In this document: in pieces, positions 17,907 to 25,922 of the stretch
Position numbering within the stretch: the stretch's first letter is position 1
Layout of the letters: every line of letters starts with the position of its first letter
Notes under the pieces: generated by a model
The model's input: only the letters and a program-made list of their open reading frames with translations
What the model was told of the DNA's origin: nothing
Database searches by the model: none
Position numbers and translations under genes: made by a program
Source of the DNA: an uncultured Eubacteriales bacterium
GTDB lineage: Bacteria > Bacillota > Clostridia > Christensenellales > Aristaeellaceae
NCBI GenBank assembly: GCA_902785105.1
Contig: CACZXF010000021.1
Span: forward strand, 1-49,912
Direction: 5' to 3'
DNA length: 49,912 nt

Positions 17907-18979
17907 CGTGTCACCTCCGATTTGCGGGTCAGGGCGTAGAGGATCATGCCGTTGGAAACCACCACGCGCAGGACCTCAGAGATGTCCAGGTTGATGAGGC
18001 CGTTCATGACGGTAGGCGTCATGGTGACCATGCCCTGGAACAGTATCGTTCCGATGATGACATTGGTGATAGATGCCTTGTTCGCCGTCGCGCCGCCGAT
18101 CAGTATGGCCGAAACGGCGGGCAGCGCCATGTTGAAGGGCGCGTTGTAGAGCTGCACGAAGCCGAAGCCCTGCTCGTAGACCAGTATGCCCACGGCGGCC
18201 AGCCAGGTGCTCATGACCACGGACAGCATACGGATCTTATCCACATTGATGCCCGCCGCGGTGGCGAAGGTGGGGTTGGAGCCCACGGCGGTCATGGCCG
18301 TGCCGGTCTTGGTGTGCAGGAAGGCCCACATCAGAACCGCCAGCAGCGCGAAGAAGAGTAGCGCACCGGTGGGGATCACCAGTTTGCCGATCTGGATCTT
18401 GAGGAAGTTGGACAGCACGCCGCCATAGTACTTGTCGATGGGGAAGGTGGTGCGCAGGCCCGTGCCCTCGAAGCCCCAGGCCATGTCCGGCTTCTTGTAG
18501 GGCAGTATCAGCCACATCATGCAGAAGAAGGACACCATGGAAAAGCCCACATAGGTGGCGATCATCATCTCGCCGCCCTTGATCTTGTTCAGCAGCCAGC
18601 CGTAGGCCAGGCCGAAGATCAGGGCGAAGGGGGTGGCGATCACAATCGCCATGAAGAAGCTCATGGGCCCGGTAAAGCCCCATTCGATGGACAGCGTGGC
18701 CCCCAGCAGGCCCGCGATGATGCCCACGGGCAGGCCGAAGTTCAGGCCGCAGCCGGAATGGACCATCGGCACCATCGCCAGCACCAGCACGGCGTTCCAG
18801 CTAAAGCGGTTGACCACGTTGGTGATCTGGGTCCAGAAGTTTGCCCCGGTGAAGGGCGCGATGATGCACATCAGCAGCAGAAACGCCGTTATGATGAGGC
18901 GGGGCAGGCCGAATTCCTTCATCACCGCCCTGATCTTATCCATCGTCGTGCGGCTGCTCTCATTTACATATTCAGTCAT
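17903..18979 (-). CDS. ABC transporter permease (RbsC/BmpA-type family), first permease
   Basis: 358 residues, the same family as its neighbour, with the conserved GCGLNFGLPVGIIAGLLGA region and the coupling loop TAVGSNPTFATAAGINVDKIR. The two permeases would form a heterodimeric channel. GGGAGGCG precedes the ATG, which lies 12 nt after the ATPase stop codon. Confidence 0.88.
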   Translation of the reverse strand: MTEYVNESSRTTMDKIRAVMKEFGLPRLIITAFLLLMCIIAPFTGANFWTQITNVVNRFSWNAVLVLAMVPMVHSGCGLNFGLPVGIIAGLLGATLSIEWGFTGPMSFFMAIVIATPFALIFGLAYGWLLNKIKGGEMMIATYVGFSMVSFFCMMWLILPYKKPDMAWGFEGTGLRTTFPIDKYYGGVLSNFLKIQIGKLVIPTGALLFFALLAVLMWAFLHTKTGTAMTAVGSNPTFATAAGINVDKIRMLSVVMSTWLAAVGILVYEQGFGFVQLYNAPFNMALPAVSAILIGGATANKASITNVIIGTILFQGMVTMTPTVMNGLINLDISEVLRVVVSNGMILYALTRKSEVTR

Positions 18980-18991
18980 GTTGCGCCTCCC

Positions 18992-20575
18992 TTACACCAC
19001 GGAGCTGACCATCAGCGCGCCGAATTCCTCGCTGGGCTGGCTGGCCGGCAGTATGCCCGCGATCCGCCCGCCGGAGACGATGGCGATGCGGTCGCAGATC
19101 TGTCGGAGCTCCTCCAGCTCCGAGGAAATCATCACGATGGTGATGCCGTTGTCACGATTGAACTTTTTGAGCGCCTCCAGCACCAGCGCCTTCGCGCCCA
19201 CGTCGATACCGCGGGTGGGCTCGGAGACGAACAGGAACTTGGGCTTCAGCGCAAAGGCCTTTGCCAGACAAATCTTCTGCTGGTTGCCGCCCGAAAGCTC
19301 CTTGGCCTTCTGCTTGGAGCTGGTGCACTTGATCTTCAGCTCGTCGATATAGCGGTCCGTGGTCTCGCGGATGGCCTTGTCGTCGCGCCACTTGACCAGC
19401 CCGCCCAGCAGCGGCTTCAAAAACTCGCCGTGAATCTGCATGGCGGGGAAGGAGACGTTCCATTCCAGCGACTCATCCAACAGCAGGCCCACGCCGCGCC
19501 GGTCCTCCGAAACAAACGCCAGCGAGGCGTCCAAACACTTCCGCGGCGCATTCAGCGGGATGTCCTGCCCCTCGAAGGTCACCTTGCCCCCGGCCTGATA
19601 CAGGCCCATGACGCCGTTGGGAATGCCCAGCTTGCCCTGCCCGGCCAGACCGCCGATACCCAGTATCTCGCCCCGGCGGACGTCCAAGTTGACATTGCGC
19701 ACCGTCTCGCCGGGCATGTCCACCCACAGCTTGCGGATAGACATGATGGGCTCCGTGGCTGGCGGCTCCCGGCGGTCCACGGCGGCATTGGCGACGCTGC
19801 GGCCCACCATCCAGCGGGTCAGCTCGGGGATGCTGGTCTGGGAGGCGGGCACCTCCTGCACCAGCACGCCGTCGCGCATGATGGCGACCTTGTTGCAGAC
19901 ATCCAGTATCTCCTGCAAACGGTGGGTGATGAAGATTACGGATATGCCCCGCTTCGACATGCCCCGGATGGATTCCAGCAGCGCCAGCGCCTCCTGCTCA
20001 GTCAGCACGGCAGTGGGCTCGTCCAGAATCAGCAGCTTCAATTGTTCCTTGGACAGCTCACGGGCGATCTCCGTGAACTGCTTGTGGCCCACGGGCATGT
20101 CGGAGATGCTCATGCTGCCCTCGATGTGAACGCCCATGCGCTCGATGGCGTCCTCGGAGCGGGCGTCCATGTCCTTGCGGTCCAGCGTGTTCAGCCGGTC
20201 ACCGAATACCTCCGCCAGCACGCTCTTCTTCTGGGGTTCGCGGTTCAGCAGTATGTTCTCCGTGGCGGTGAAGCCGGGAATCAGCGAAAATTCCTGATGA
20301 ACCATGCCGATGCCCGCCTCCAGCGCGTCGAAGGGGGAGTTGAAGTGGACCACCTGGCCATTCAGCACGACGTCGCCGCCGTAGCCGCCGGTTTCGCGTA
20401 TGACATTCATGCCGAAGAGTATCTTCATCAGCGTGGACTTGCCCGCGCCGTTTTCGCCCACCAAGCCCAGCACCTCACCCTCGTCGAGGGTCAGGTTGAT
20501 GTCCTCCAGAACCTGGTTGCCGAAGAAATCCTTCTTGATGTTCTTAAGTTCCAGCAATGGGGTTTGACTGCTCAT
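18992..20575 (-). CDS. ABC transporter ATP-binding protein with two nucleotide-binding domains
   Basis: 527 residues, the double-ATPase layout of sugar and nucleoside importers. Domain 1 (about 5-250) has Walker A GENGAGKST and Walker B LLILDEPTA, but the usual LSVG signature reads MPVGHKQ. Domain 2 (about 265-510) has a normal signature LSGGNQQK, a degenerate Walker A (GLAGQGKLGI) and a Walker B with Ser in place of the Asp (FLFVSEPTRGID). Asymmetry between the two sites is common in this family, but these changes are extensive. It drives the two permeases encoded downstream. It is separated from the binding-protein gene by about 270 nt of repeats. Confidence 0.9.
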   Translation of the reverse strand: MSSQTPLLELKNIKKDFFGNQVLEDINLTLDEGEVLGLVGENGAGKSTLMKILFGMNVIRETGGYGGDVVLNGQVVHFNSPFDALEAGIGMVHQEFSLIPGFTATENILLNREPQKKSVLAEVFGDRLNTLDRKDMDARSEDAIERMGVHIEGSMSISDMPVGHKQFTEIARELSKEQLKLLILDEPTAVLTEQEALALLESIRGMSKRGISVIFITHRLQEILDVCNKVAIMRDGVLVQEVPASQTSIPELTRWMVGRSVANAAVDRREPPATEPIMSIRKLWVDMPGETVRNVNLDVRRGEILGIGGLAGQGKLGIPNGVMGLYQAGGKVTFEGQDIPLNAPRKCLDASLAFVSEDRRGVGLLLDESLEWNVSFPAMQIHGEFLKPLLGGLVKWRDDKAIRETTDRYIDELKIKCTSSKQKAKELSGGNQQKICLAKAFALKPKFLFVSEPTRGIDVGAKALVLEALKKFNRDNGITIVMISSELEELRQICDRIAIVSGGRIAGILPASQPSEEFGALMVSSVV

Positions 20576-20599
20576 GTTTTATCTACCCTATCTCTCTTA

Positions 20600-20716
20600 G
20601 GACCTGTGCATAAATAATTCGTACAGAATGCGCAGGATGAATTCGTCAGCGCAAGGCGGAGGAGGGAGGCGTGCCGGGGCACGTTGACCGACGATGAATA
20701 ATTTATGCACAGTTCC
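20600..20716. repeat. 117-nt inverted-repeat element with TTA flanks (MITE-like)
   Basis: The left end GGACCTGTGCATAAATAATT is an inverted near-copy of the right end, whose complement reads GGAACTGTGCATAAATTATT. A small palindrome (GTGCCGGGGCAC) lies inside. Both ends are flanked by TTA (20597-20599 and 20717-20719), like a 3-nt target duplication. It encodes nothing and sits inside the importer operon between the binding-protein and ATPase genes. Confidence 0.65.
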
Positions 20717-20728
20717 TTAGTTGGCCCA

Positions 20729-20788
20729 TTGTAGGGGCGTCGATCCGCCGTCCACCAAGATAGCGAACGGTGCATCGACGCCTCTATG
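20729..20788. repeat. Hairpin repeat starting TTGTAGGGGCG
   Basis: TAGGGGCGTCGAT (20732-20744) pairs with ATCGACGCCTCTA (20774-20786) with one mismatch. The opening CATTGTAGGGGCG is shared with the repeat at 29421. Confidence 0.5.
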
Positions 20789-20846
20789 ATGATGTTAACA
20801 AAAGGGAGGGAGGAGTATTCCTCCCCCCTTATTGTAGGGATGCCGA

Positions 20847-22040
20847 TTACTTGACGGTGAAGTACTTCTCGGGAACCTCGACCTCGGCGTTGCCCATATA
20901 GTGGCCGGGATTGCCCATGATGTAGGTGTCCTCGTAGATCAGCATATAGTTCTCGCTCTTGACGCCGGTGTTGGCATCGGTGTAGTAGGAGCCGTTCCAC
21001 TCGGCACCGGGGGAGTACACGCCCAGCGCGTCGGCGATGTCGTCGATCTCGGTCAGCTCGCTGTTGCCGTCGATGACGTTCATGGCGTGCTCGGTCAGGC
21101 CGGCCACCAAGGAGAACAGGTAGGAGTAAGCCCAGGTGCCGAAGCGGCCCTCGCCGCCCTTGGCCACGATGGCGTCCTCAACGGACTTGAGCAGGAACTC
21201 GTAGTTGGTCATGTCCTCGTCGGCGAATTCCACGCCCAGGGCATCCGGATAGCCCATCAGCGGGGAGGGCAGGTCGGCCTCGATGAAGTAGCCGCCCTTC
21301 TCCAGCAGGGTCTGCAGCAGGGGCGCGGTGTGGGCGTCGTTGGTGCAGAAGTAAGCGGAGTTCTGGCCGTACTTCTCGATCCATTCGGGAGCCTTCTCCA
21401 GGATCTGAGCCTGAGCGCCGGTGATGCCCACGTCGCTCATGGGGTCAGCCGCGGTCTCTTCCACGACGTTGACGCCCAGCTCCTTGCCGGCTTCCTTCAT
21501 GACCGCCAGGCGACGGGCCAGGGACTCGATGCCCAGATGGCGGGGGAAGGAGATGTGCACGAAGGTATCGCAGCCCAGCTCCTTGGCGGTCTTGATGATC
21601 AGATAGCCGCGGGCCACGAAGTCGTTCATCAGAACCACGTCAGCCGCGTCCTGGATTAGGGAGGGGTCCTCCTGGGACTCGCCGGCCAGGCAGATGATGT
21701 CGTCGCGGCGTTCCTTCACCTGACGGAAGGCCTCGGCGGTTCCGGGCACAGCCTGGGCCACCACGATGGCCTTGACGGCGGGATCGTCGGCATACTGCAC
21801 GATCTTCTGGATGACGGTCTCCTTCTCCTCGACGAAGTTGTCGGGATAGACGTCGGTGGTGATCATGTCGCCGTACTTGCCTTCCAGCATCATGGCGGCG
21901 GCGCGTTCGTCGATGGCCTGGCTCATGGAGCCGGTGACCACGGCGATCTTGTAGTCCTTCGCCGGAGCCTCAGCAAAGGCGGCGACGACGGTGGACAGCA
22001 CCAGCATGGCGACCAGCAGGACGCTAAGCAGCTTCTTCAT
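20847..22040 (-). CDS. DUF3798-like periplasmic-type substrate-binding protein
   Basis: 397 residues. Signal peptide at 1-24 with a type I cleavage site (AAFA|EAP); there is no lipobox Cys, unusual for a binding protein of a monoderm cell. The rest is a two-lobe binding-protein fold starting KDYKIAVVTGSMSQ, with a central AIVVAQAVPGTAEAFRQVK strand-helix unit. It resembles the DUF3798 family, whose ligand is unknown to me. It is the first gene of the importer operon, behind the strongest promoter in the window (22095-22122). AAGGAGGAAG precedes the ATG. The repeats after it could let this gene be expressed above the membrane components. Confidence 0.85.
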   Translation of the reverse strand: MKKLLSVLLVAMLVLSTVVAAFAEAPAKDYKIAVVTGSMSQAIDERAAAMMLEGKYGDMITTDVYPDNFVEEKETVIQKIVQYADDPAVKAIVVAQAVPGTAEAFRQVKERRDDIICLAGESQEDPSLIQDAADVVLMNDFVARGYLIIKTAKELGCDTFVHISFPRHLGIESLARRLAVMKEAGKELGVNVVEETAADPMSDVGITGAQAQILEKAPEWIEKYGQNSAYFCTNDAHTAPLLQTLLEKGGYFIEADLPSPLMGYPDALGVEFADEDMTNYEFLLKSVEDAIVAKGGEGRFGTWAYSYLFSLVAGLTEHAMNVIDGNSELTEIDDIADALGVYSPGAEWNGSYYTDANTGVKSENYMLIYEDTYIMGNPGHYMGNAEVEVPEKYFTVK

Positions 22041-22062
22041 GTTTCTTCCTCCTTAACTTTTA

Positions 22063-22083
22063 CTGTGCTACGCTAAAGCACAG
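22063..22083 (-). promoter_or_regulatory. Hairpin in the 5' leader of the importer operon
   Basis: CTGTGCT (22063-22069) pairs with AGCACAG (22077-22083), a perfect 7-bp stem just upstream of the ribosome-binding site. It may protect the mRNA 5' end. Confidence 0.45.
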
Positions 22084-22094
22084 ATATACCTATA

Positions 22095-22122
22095 ATTATA
22101 ACCATTTATTCGCCGCTGTCAA
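22095..22122 (-). promoter_or_regulatory. Strong sigma-A promoter of the importer operon
   Basis: On the minus strand: perfect -35 TTGACA (22117-22122), 16-nt spacer, perfect -10 TATAAT (22095-22100). Confidence 0.75.
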
Positions 22123-22241
22123 GAATATTTGCATTAGGTTTGACGGGAATTGGGAAAATATGGGCGAATTTTTGAAGAAATGGGGAGAAAAGAGTTTTGG
22201 ACAGGGTGAGAAATTGGAAGTTGTCGGGGTAACGGGGGGTT

Positions 22242-22358
22242 CACCTCATCTGGCGCTTCGCGCCACCTTCCCCTCAAGGGGAAGGCTTTTGGGTTCCGCC
22301 GTTCTTAACTCCTTGCCTTCCCCTTGAGGGGAAGGTGCCCGTGAGGGCGGATGAGGTG
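22242..22358. repeat. 117-nt inverted-repeat element (CACCTCATC ends)
   Basis: CACCTCATC (22242-22250) is matched by GATGAGGTG (22350-22358), and a 22-nt arm at 22265-22286 is perfectly inverted at 22315-22336. The central AACTCC region is unpaired, and the sub-arms between the matched parts differ. It has no coding capacity and could fold into a long hairpin on either strand. Confidence 0.75.
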
Positions 22359-22376
22359 GGTTTCGAACGACATCCC

Positions 22377-22393
22377 GATAAATCCCTGTTTAT
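22377..22393. repeat. Short palindrome GATAAATCCCTGTTTAT, copy 2
   Basis: Inverse orientation of the motif at 41015-41032. It lies 18 nt beyond the 117-nt inverted repeat. Confidence 0.6.
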
Positions 22394-22398
22394 AGCAC

Positions 22399-22429
22399 AA
22401 AAAATAGGGGGCAGGATCGCTCCTGCCCC
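22399..22429 (-). terminator. Terminator of the FAD reductase gene
   Basis: GGGGCAGGA and TCCTGCCCC (22408-22429) form a stem with loop TCGC. On the minus strand it is followed by TATTTTTTG. Confidence 0.85.
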
Positions 22430-22443
22430 GTGTCAATAAAATA

Positions 22444-25400
22444 TTACTGGTTGTCAGCGGTCACAGCCTGGGCGGCGGTGCGACCGGAGACGAAGATTTC
22501 AACGATGGCATTGCCGCCGAGGCGGTTGCCGCCATGGATGCCGCCGGTGACCTCGCCAGCCGCGTAGAGGCCGGGGATGGCCGCGCCGTCGGCGTTCAGC
22601 ACGTGGCGCTGGGTGTCCACCAGCAGGCCGCCCATGGTGTGATGGGTGGAGGGGGCCATCAGGCGGATGGTCAGCAGCGCGTTGTCCAGATCGTAGGACT
22701 CGATGTTGTAGCTGCCGTCTTCGTTGCGCTGGACGTCGCCCACAGTGCGGGAGGCGATGGCCTTGCCGCAGTCGGGATATTCGCCCTGGCCCATCACGGC
22801 CTGGTCATAGGCGCGGATGGTCTCGATGACGGTGGCGGGATCGGCGGTCACGCCCAGCTCCTCGAACAGCTCGGGCAGCTCGGCGATGGTCCTGCGATAG
22901 TAGCGGCCCGGATAATCGCCCTCGGCAAGCTGCATGGGCGCGGGCATCATCTGCTCCTTGTTGTAGAACTCCAGGAACACGCCCTTGGTGCCGTTGACCT
23001 CCATGCCGTTCTTGAACTCGGCCAGGGACAGCACGTCGCGCTCGGAGCCCTCGTCCACGAAGCGGTGGCCGGTGGTGGGATTGATCCAGCAGGCGTAGTT
23101 GCCGCCGCCGAAGGCCAGGTTGCCGTTGTCCACCCAGGAGATGGGCATCAGCTGGGTGAAGCCCATGCCGGTGGTGGCAGCGCCGACCGCCTCGGCCATC
23201 TCAATGCCGTCGCCCTGCTGTGAGGAGCGGTTGGTGGTCTTGGTGGCGGTGGACAGGTACTCGGTGGACCAGTAGACGTTGCCCTCCAGCACCTTGTCGA
23301 TGTTCGCGGCATAGCCGCCGGTGGCCAGGATGACGCCCTTGCCGGCCTTCACGGTGACGGGGGTGCCGTCGTAGTGGGTGGCCTTCACGCCGGTGACGCG
23401 GCCGTCCTCGACGATCAGCTCGTTGGCGGTGGTGCGGATCATGATGCCGTTCTTCTCGTTGGCGGCATACAGGGTGGTCATGGGCGCGGCGAAGTAGCTG
23501 CCCCAGCGGCCCATCTCGGGCTCGCCGTCGCCATCCAGGTCGATGGTGGAGCCGATGAACTCGTTTTCACGATACCACAGCGCGCCGATCAGGGTCTGCT
23601 GGCTGTCCTCGTGGAAGGTCGCGCCCTGATCCTCCAGCCACTCCTTGAGGCCCTGGCCGCCGTCGATGAACTGGGAGACCAGGTCCACGTCGCCGTAGAT
23701 CCACTGGCTCTTGTCAGCGCTCTGGCGCAGGCCGCCGTAGTAGGTCTGGAACTTGTGCAGGTTGAGGGTGGAGAACAGGGCGAGCTGGTTCTCGGGCACG
23801 CCCGCGTCCAGCTGGGGCTGCGCCCAGTCCAGATAGGCCTGGATCTCGGCCTTCAGCTCCTTGAGGATGGGCAGATATTCCTGATGGACGCCGTGCTTGG
23901 AGAGCTCCATGGCGTCGCCGGCCACAAACTCATTGTCTTTATAGTAGTCCTCGTCAAAGGGCTCCTCGGACCAGTTCAGGATCATCTTCAGCTCATCGAT
24001 GCAGCCCTGCACGGACTTGACCTTCTCATAGGTCTGGCCGTCGTGCGCATAGACGCCGGTAGTGGCGTCGGGATCGGCGGGGTCCCAAACCAGATAGGGC
24101 ATCACGGACTGATACTGTCCACCGGAGACCAGCGTGTTGCCGCCGACCTCGGCGTTCTTCTCGATGACCAGCACGGTGTTGCCATCCTGAGCGGCCTGAG
24201 CCGCGGCGGCCATGCCAGCGCCGCCGGCGCCGACCACGACCACGTCATATTCCAGTTCCACGGGGTCGCCGGGGACGTGCTCGATCTTCGCGGCCTTGAA
24301 GGCATCCAGATTGGTGCAGGCGGCCTGCTCGGCAGTGTCGTTCACGGCGGCACGCAGGGCCTTGGTGGAGAAGGTCGCGCCGGAGACGCCGTCCACGCCG
24401 GAGCCGTTGGCCTGGAGCATCTCGGGGATCATGATGTCGAAGGCTACCGTGCCCACATGGCCGGTCTCGGCGGATTCGACGACTTCAATACTTTCAATGG
24501 CGGAATCGGAATAGGTGGCCTTGACGGTCACGGGGCCGTTGTAGCCGTCAGCGGTGGCGGTGTACTCACCGGCTGTGAAGGCCAGTGCCACATCCTCGGC
24601 GGGCGCGGCGGGCTCGCCCTTGGCGGCGGCCAGAGCCTTTTCAGCAGCTTCCTTGACGCCATCGCGGGTCATGGTCGCGCCGGCCACGGCGTCGATGTCG
24701 CCATCGGTGCGGCCCACCAGCGCGGCGGCGTAAGCTTCAAACTGGGGCTGACCGAAGGGGACCTCTTCATCGCCGGAGATCTCAGCGGCGGTGATGGCGT
24801 TCTCGTCCACAGTCAGCTTCACGGTGACGGGGGTGGACTCGCCGAAGCCCTTGCCGGTGCCCTCGTACTCGCCGGGGGTAAACAGACCACCCTCAGCGGC
24901 GGGTGCGGCTTCTTCGGCGAGAGCTTCCTCGGCAGCGCCGCCCTTGGCCTTGGCCAGAGCATCTTCAACGGCGGCCTTGACGCCATCGCGGGTCATGGTC
25001 GCGCCGGCCACGGCGTCGATGTCGCCGTCAGTGCGGCCCACCAGCGCGGCGGCGTAGGCTTCAAACTGGGGCTGGCCGAAGGGAACTTCCTCATCGCCCG
25101 CGATCTCGGCGGCGGTGATGGCGTTCTCGTCCACGGTCAGCTTCACGGTCACGGGCACGGTCTCGCCGAAGCCCTTGCCGCTGCCCTCATATTCGCCGGG
25201 CACGAACGCGCCGCCCTCGGCGGGCGCGGCTTCTTCGGCAGGGGCGGCTTCCTCAGCGGGCGCTTCCGCCTCGGCAGCGCCGACCAGAGCCTTGGAGAGA
25301 GCGTCCTCAACGGCCTCCTTGACGCCATCGCGGGTGCGGGTGGCGCTGGCCACGGCGTCGATGTCGCCGTCAGTGCGGCCGATCAACGCCTGCTGATAGC

Positions 25401-25644
25401 TCTCAAAGGCGTTCTGGCCGAAGGGGACCTCCTCGTCGCCGGCGATCTCCACGGCGGTGATGGCGTTCTCGTCCACCGTCACCTTTACGGTCACGGGTAC
25501 GCTTCCGCCCTGGGCCGCGCCGTCGGTCAGCGCGTAGCCATTGCCGGTGCCCTCATAGGTACCCGGCACAAATTTCGCCTCGGCCATCGCCGCCGAGCCC
25601 GCCAACAGGCAGCCGCTCAGCAGCAGTGCAACGATCTTCTTCAT
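22444..25644 (-). CDS. Exported fumarate-reductase-like flavoprotein with four FMN-binding-type domains
   Basis: 1066 residues. Signal peptide at 1-21. Three similar repeats (about 24-120, 147-234, 254-342) and a more divergent fourth (355-440) look like FMN-binding domains, joined by Ala/Glu/Pro linkers. Each has a flavinylation-like motif: DAVASATRT, DAVAGATMT twice, and DGVSGATFS at 418-426. From residue 465 there is an FAD-binding reductase domain (VVVGAGGAGMAAAAQA, then HHTMGG and AAGEVTGGIHGGNRLGGNA), typical of fumarate and urocanate reductases. Electrons would pass from membrane donors through the flavins to an extracellular acceptor; the acceptor is not predictable. ApbE, the expected flavin transferase, is not in the window. 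A possible lipobox (LSGC) overlaps the signal peptide. The ATG at 25644 is chosen because GGAGGAG lies at 25649-25655. Confidence 0.9.
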   Translation of the reverse strand: MKKIVALLLSGCLLAGSAAMAEAKFVPGTYEGTGNGYALTDGAAQGGSVPVTVKVTVDENAITAVEIAGDEEVPFGQNAFESYQQALIGRTDGDIDAVASATRTRDGVKEAVEDALSKALVGAAEAEAPAEEAAPAEEAAPAEGGAFVPGEYEGSGKGFGETVPVTVKLTVDENAITAAEIAGDEEVPFGQPQFEAYAAALVGRTDGDIDAVAGATMTRDGVKAAVEDALAKAKGGAAEEALAEEAAPAAEGGLFTPGEYEGTGKGFGESTPVTVKLTVDENAITAAEISGDEEVPFGQPQFEAYAAALVGRTDGDIDAVAGATMTRDGVKEAAEKALAAAKGEPAAPAEDVALAFTAGEYTATADGYNGPVTVKATYSDSAIESIEVVESAETGHVGTVAFDIMIPEMLQANGSGVDGVSGATFSTKALRAAVNDTAEQAACTNLDAFKAAKIEHVPGDPVELEYDVVVVGAGGAGMAAAAQAAQDGNTVLVIEKNAEVGGNTLVSGGQYQSVMPYLVWDPADPDATTGVYAHDGQTYEKVKSVQGCIDELKMILNWSEEPFDEDYYKDNEFVAGDAMELSKHGVHQEYLPILKELKAEIQAYLDWAQPQLDAGVPENQLALFSTLNLHKFQTYYGGLRQSADKSQWIYGDVDLVSQFIDGGQGLKEWLEDQGATFHEDSQQTLIGALWYRENEFIGSTIDLDGDGEPEMGRWGSYFAAPMTTLYAANEKNGIMIRTTANELIVEDGRVTGVKATHYDGTPVTVKAGKGVILATGGYAANIDKVLEGNVYWSTEYLSTATKTTNRSSQQGDGIEMAEAVGAATTGMGFTQLMPISWVDNGNLAFGGGNYACWINPTTGHRFVDEGSERDVLSLAEFKNGMEVNGTKGVFLEFYNKEQMMPAPMQLAEGDYPGRYYRRTIAELPELFEELGVTADPATVIETIRAYDQAVMGQGEYPDCGKAIASRTVGDVQRNEDGSYNIESYDLDNALLTIRLMAPSTHHTMGGLLVDTQRHVLNADGAAIPGLYAAGEVTGGIHGGNRLGGNAIVEIFVSGRTAAQAVTADNQ

Positions 25645-25668
25645 GTTACTCCTCCTCACTTATTATTG

Positions 25669-25688
25669 CATGGGTTGGTCAGCCCATG
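25669..25688 (-). promoter_or_regulatory. Small hairpin in the leader of the FAD reductase gene
   Basis: CATGGG and CCCATG form a 6-bp stem with an 8-nt loop between promoter and ribosome-binding site. Confidence 0.4.
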
Positions 25689-25699
25689 TTTCCCAATCA

Positions 25700-25728
25700 A
25701 TCATAACAAAAAATATTAACAAAGTCAA
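25700..25728 (-). promoter_or_regulatory. Promoter of the FAD reductase gene
   Basis: On the minus strand: -35 TTGACT (25723-25728), 17-nt spacer, -10 TATGAT (25700-25705), in AT-rich DNA. Confidence 0.65.
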
Positions 25729-25922
25729 TATTTTTCGTTGAGAATCTTTGGCGGATACGTCTCATCATTGATCCGATGTAGTTTTGATTTACAAAAAATA
25801 AACCTCAAAACCTTCATAATCATGGCAGAATTTACCTTGTTGTGTTGAAAAAGGTTATTGGCTGTGGTAAACTATACTTTGCATTATGGAAAGTTATATG
25901 TCACTGAAACGGAGGATTATCC

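Larger units (their letters stand above)
22123..22443. other. Intergenic region holding a palindromic repeat and a terminator
   Basis: No gene is seen. It contains the inverted repeat 22242-22358, the short palindrome 22377-22393 and the terminator 22399-22429 of the FAD reductase gene. Confidence 0.6.

Noticed and set aside
22444-25644. Lipoprotein assignment of the flavin reductase
   Set aside because: LSGC fits a lipobox, but the Cys is only at residue 12 with hydrophobic sequence continuing to an AMA|EA type I site; left as ambiguous.
23374-25719. Long plus-strand frame opposite the flavin reductase gene
   Set aside because: Gly/His/Val-rich shadow of a GC-rich gene; it overlaps the real promoter and shows no recognisable motif.
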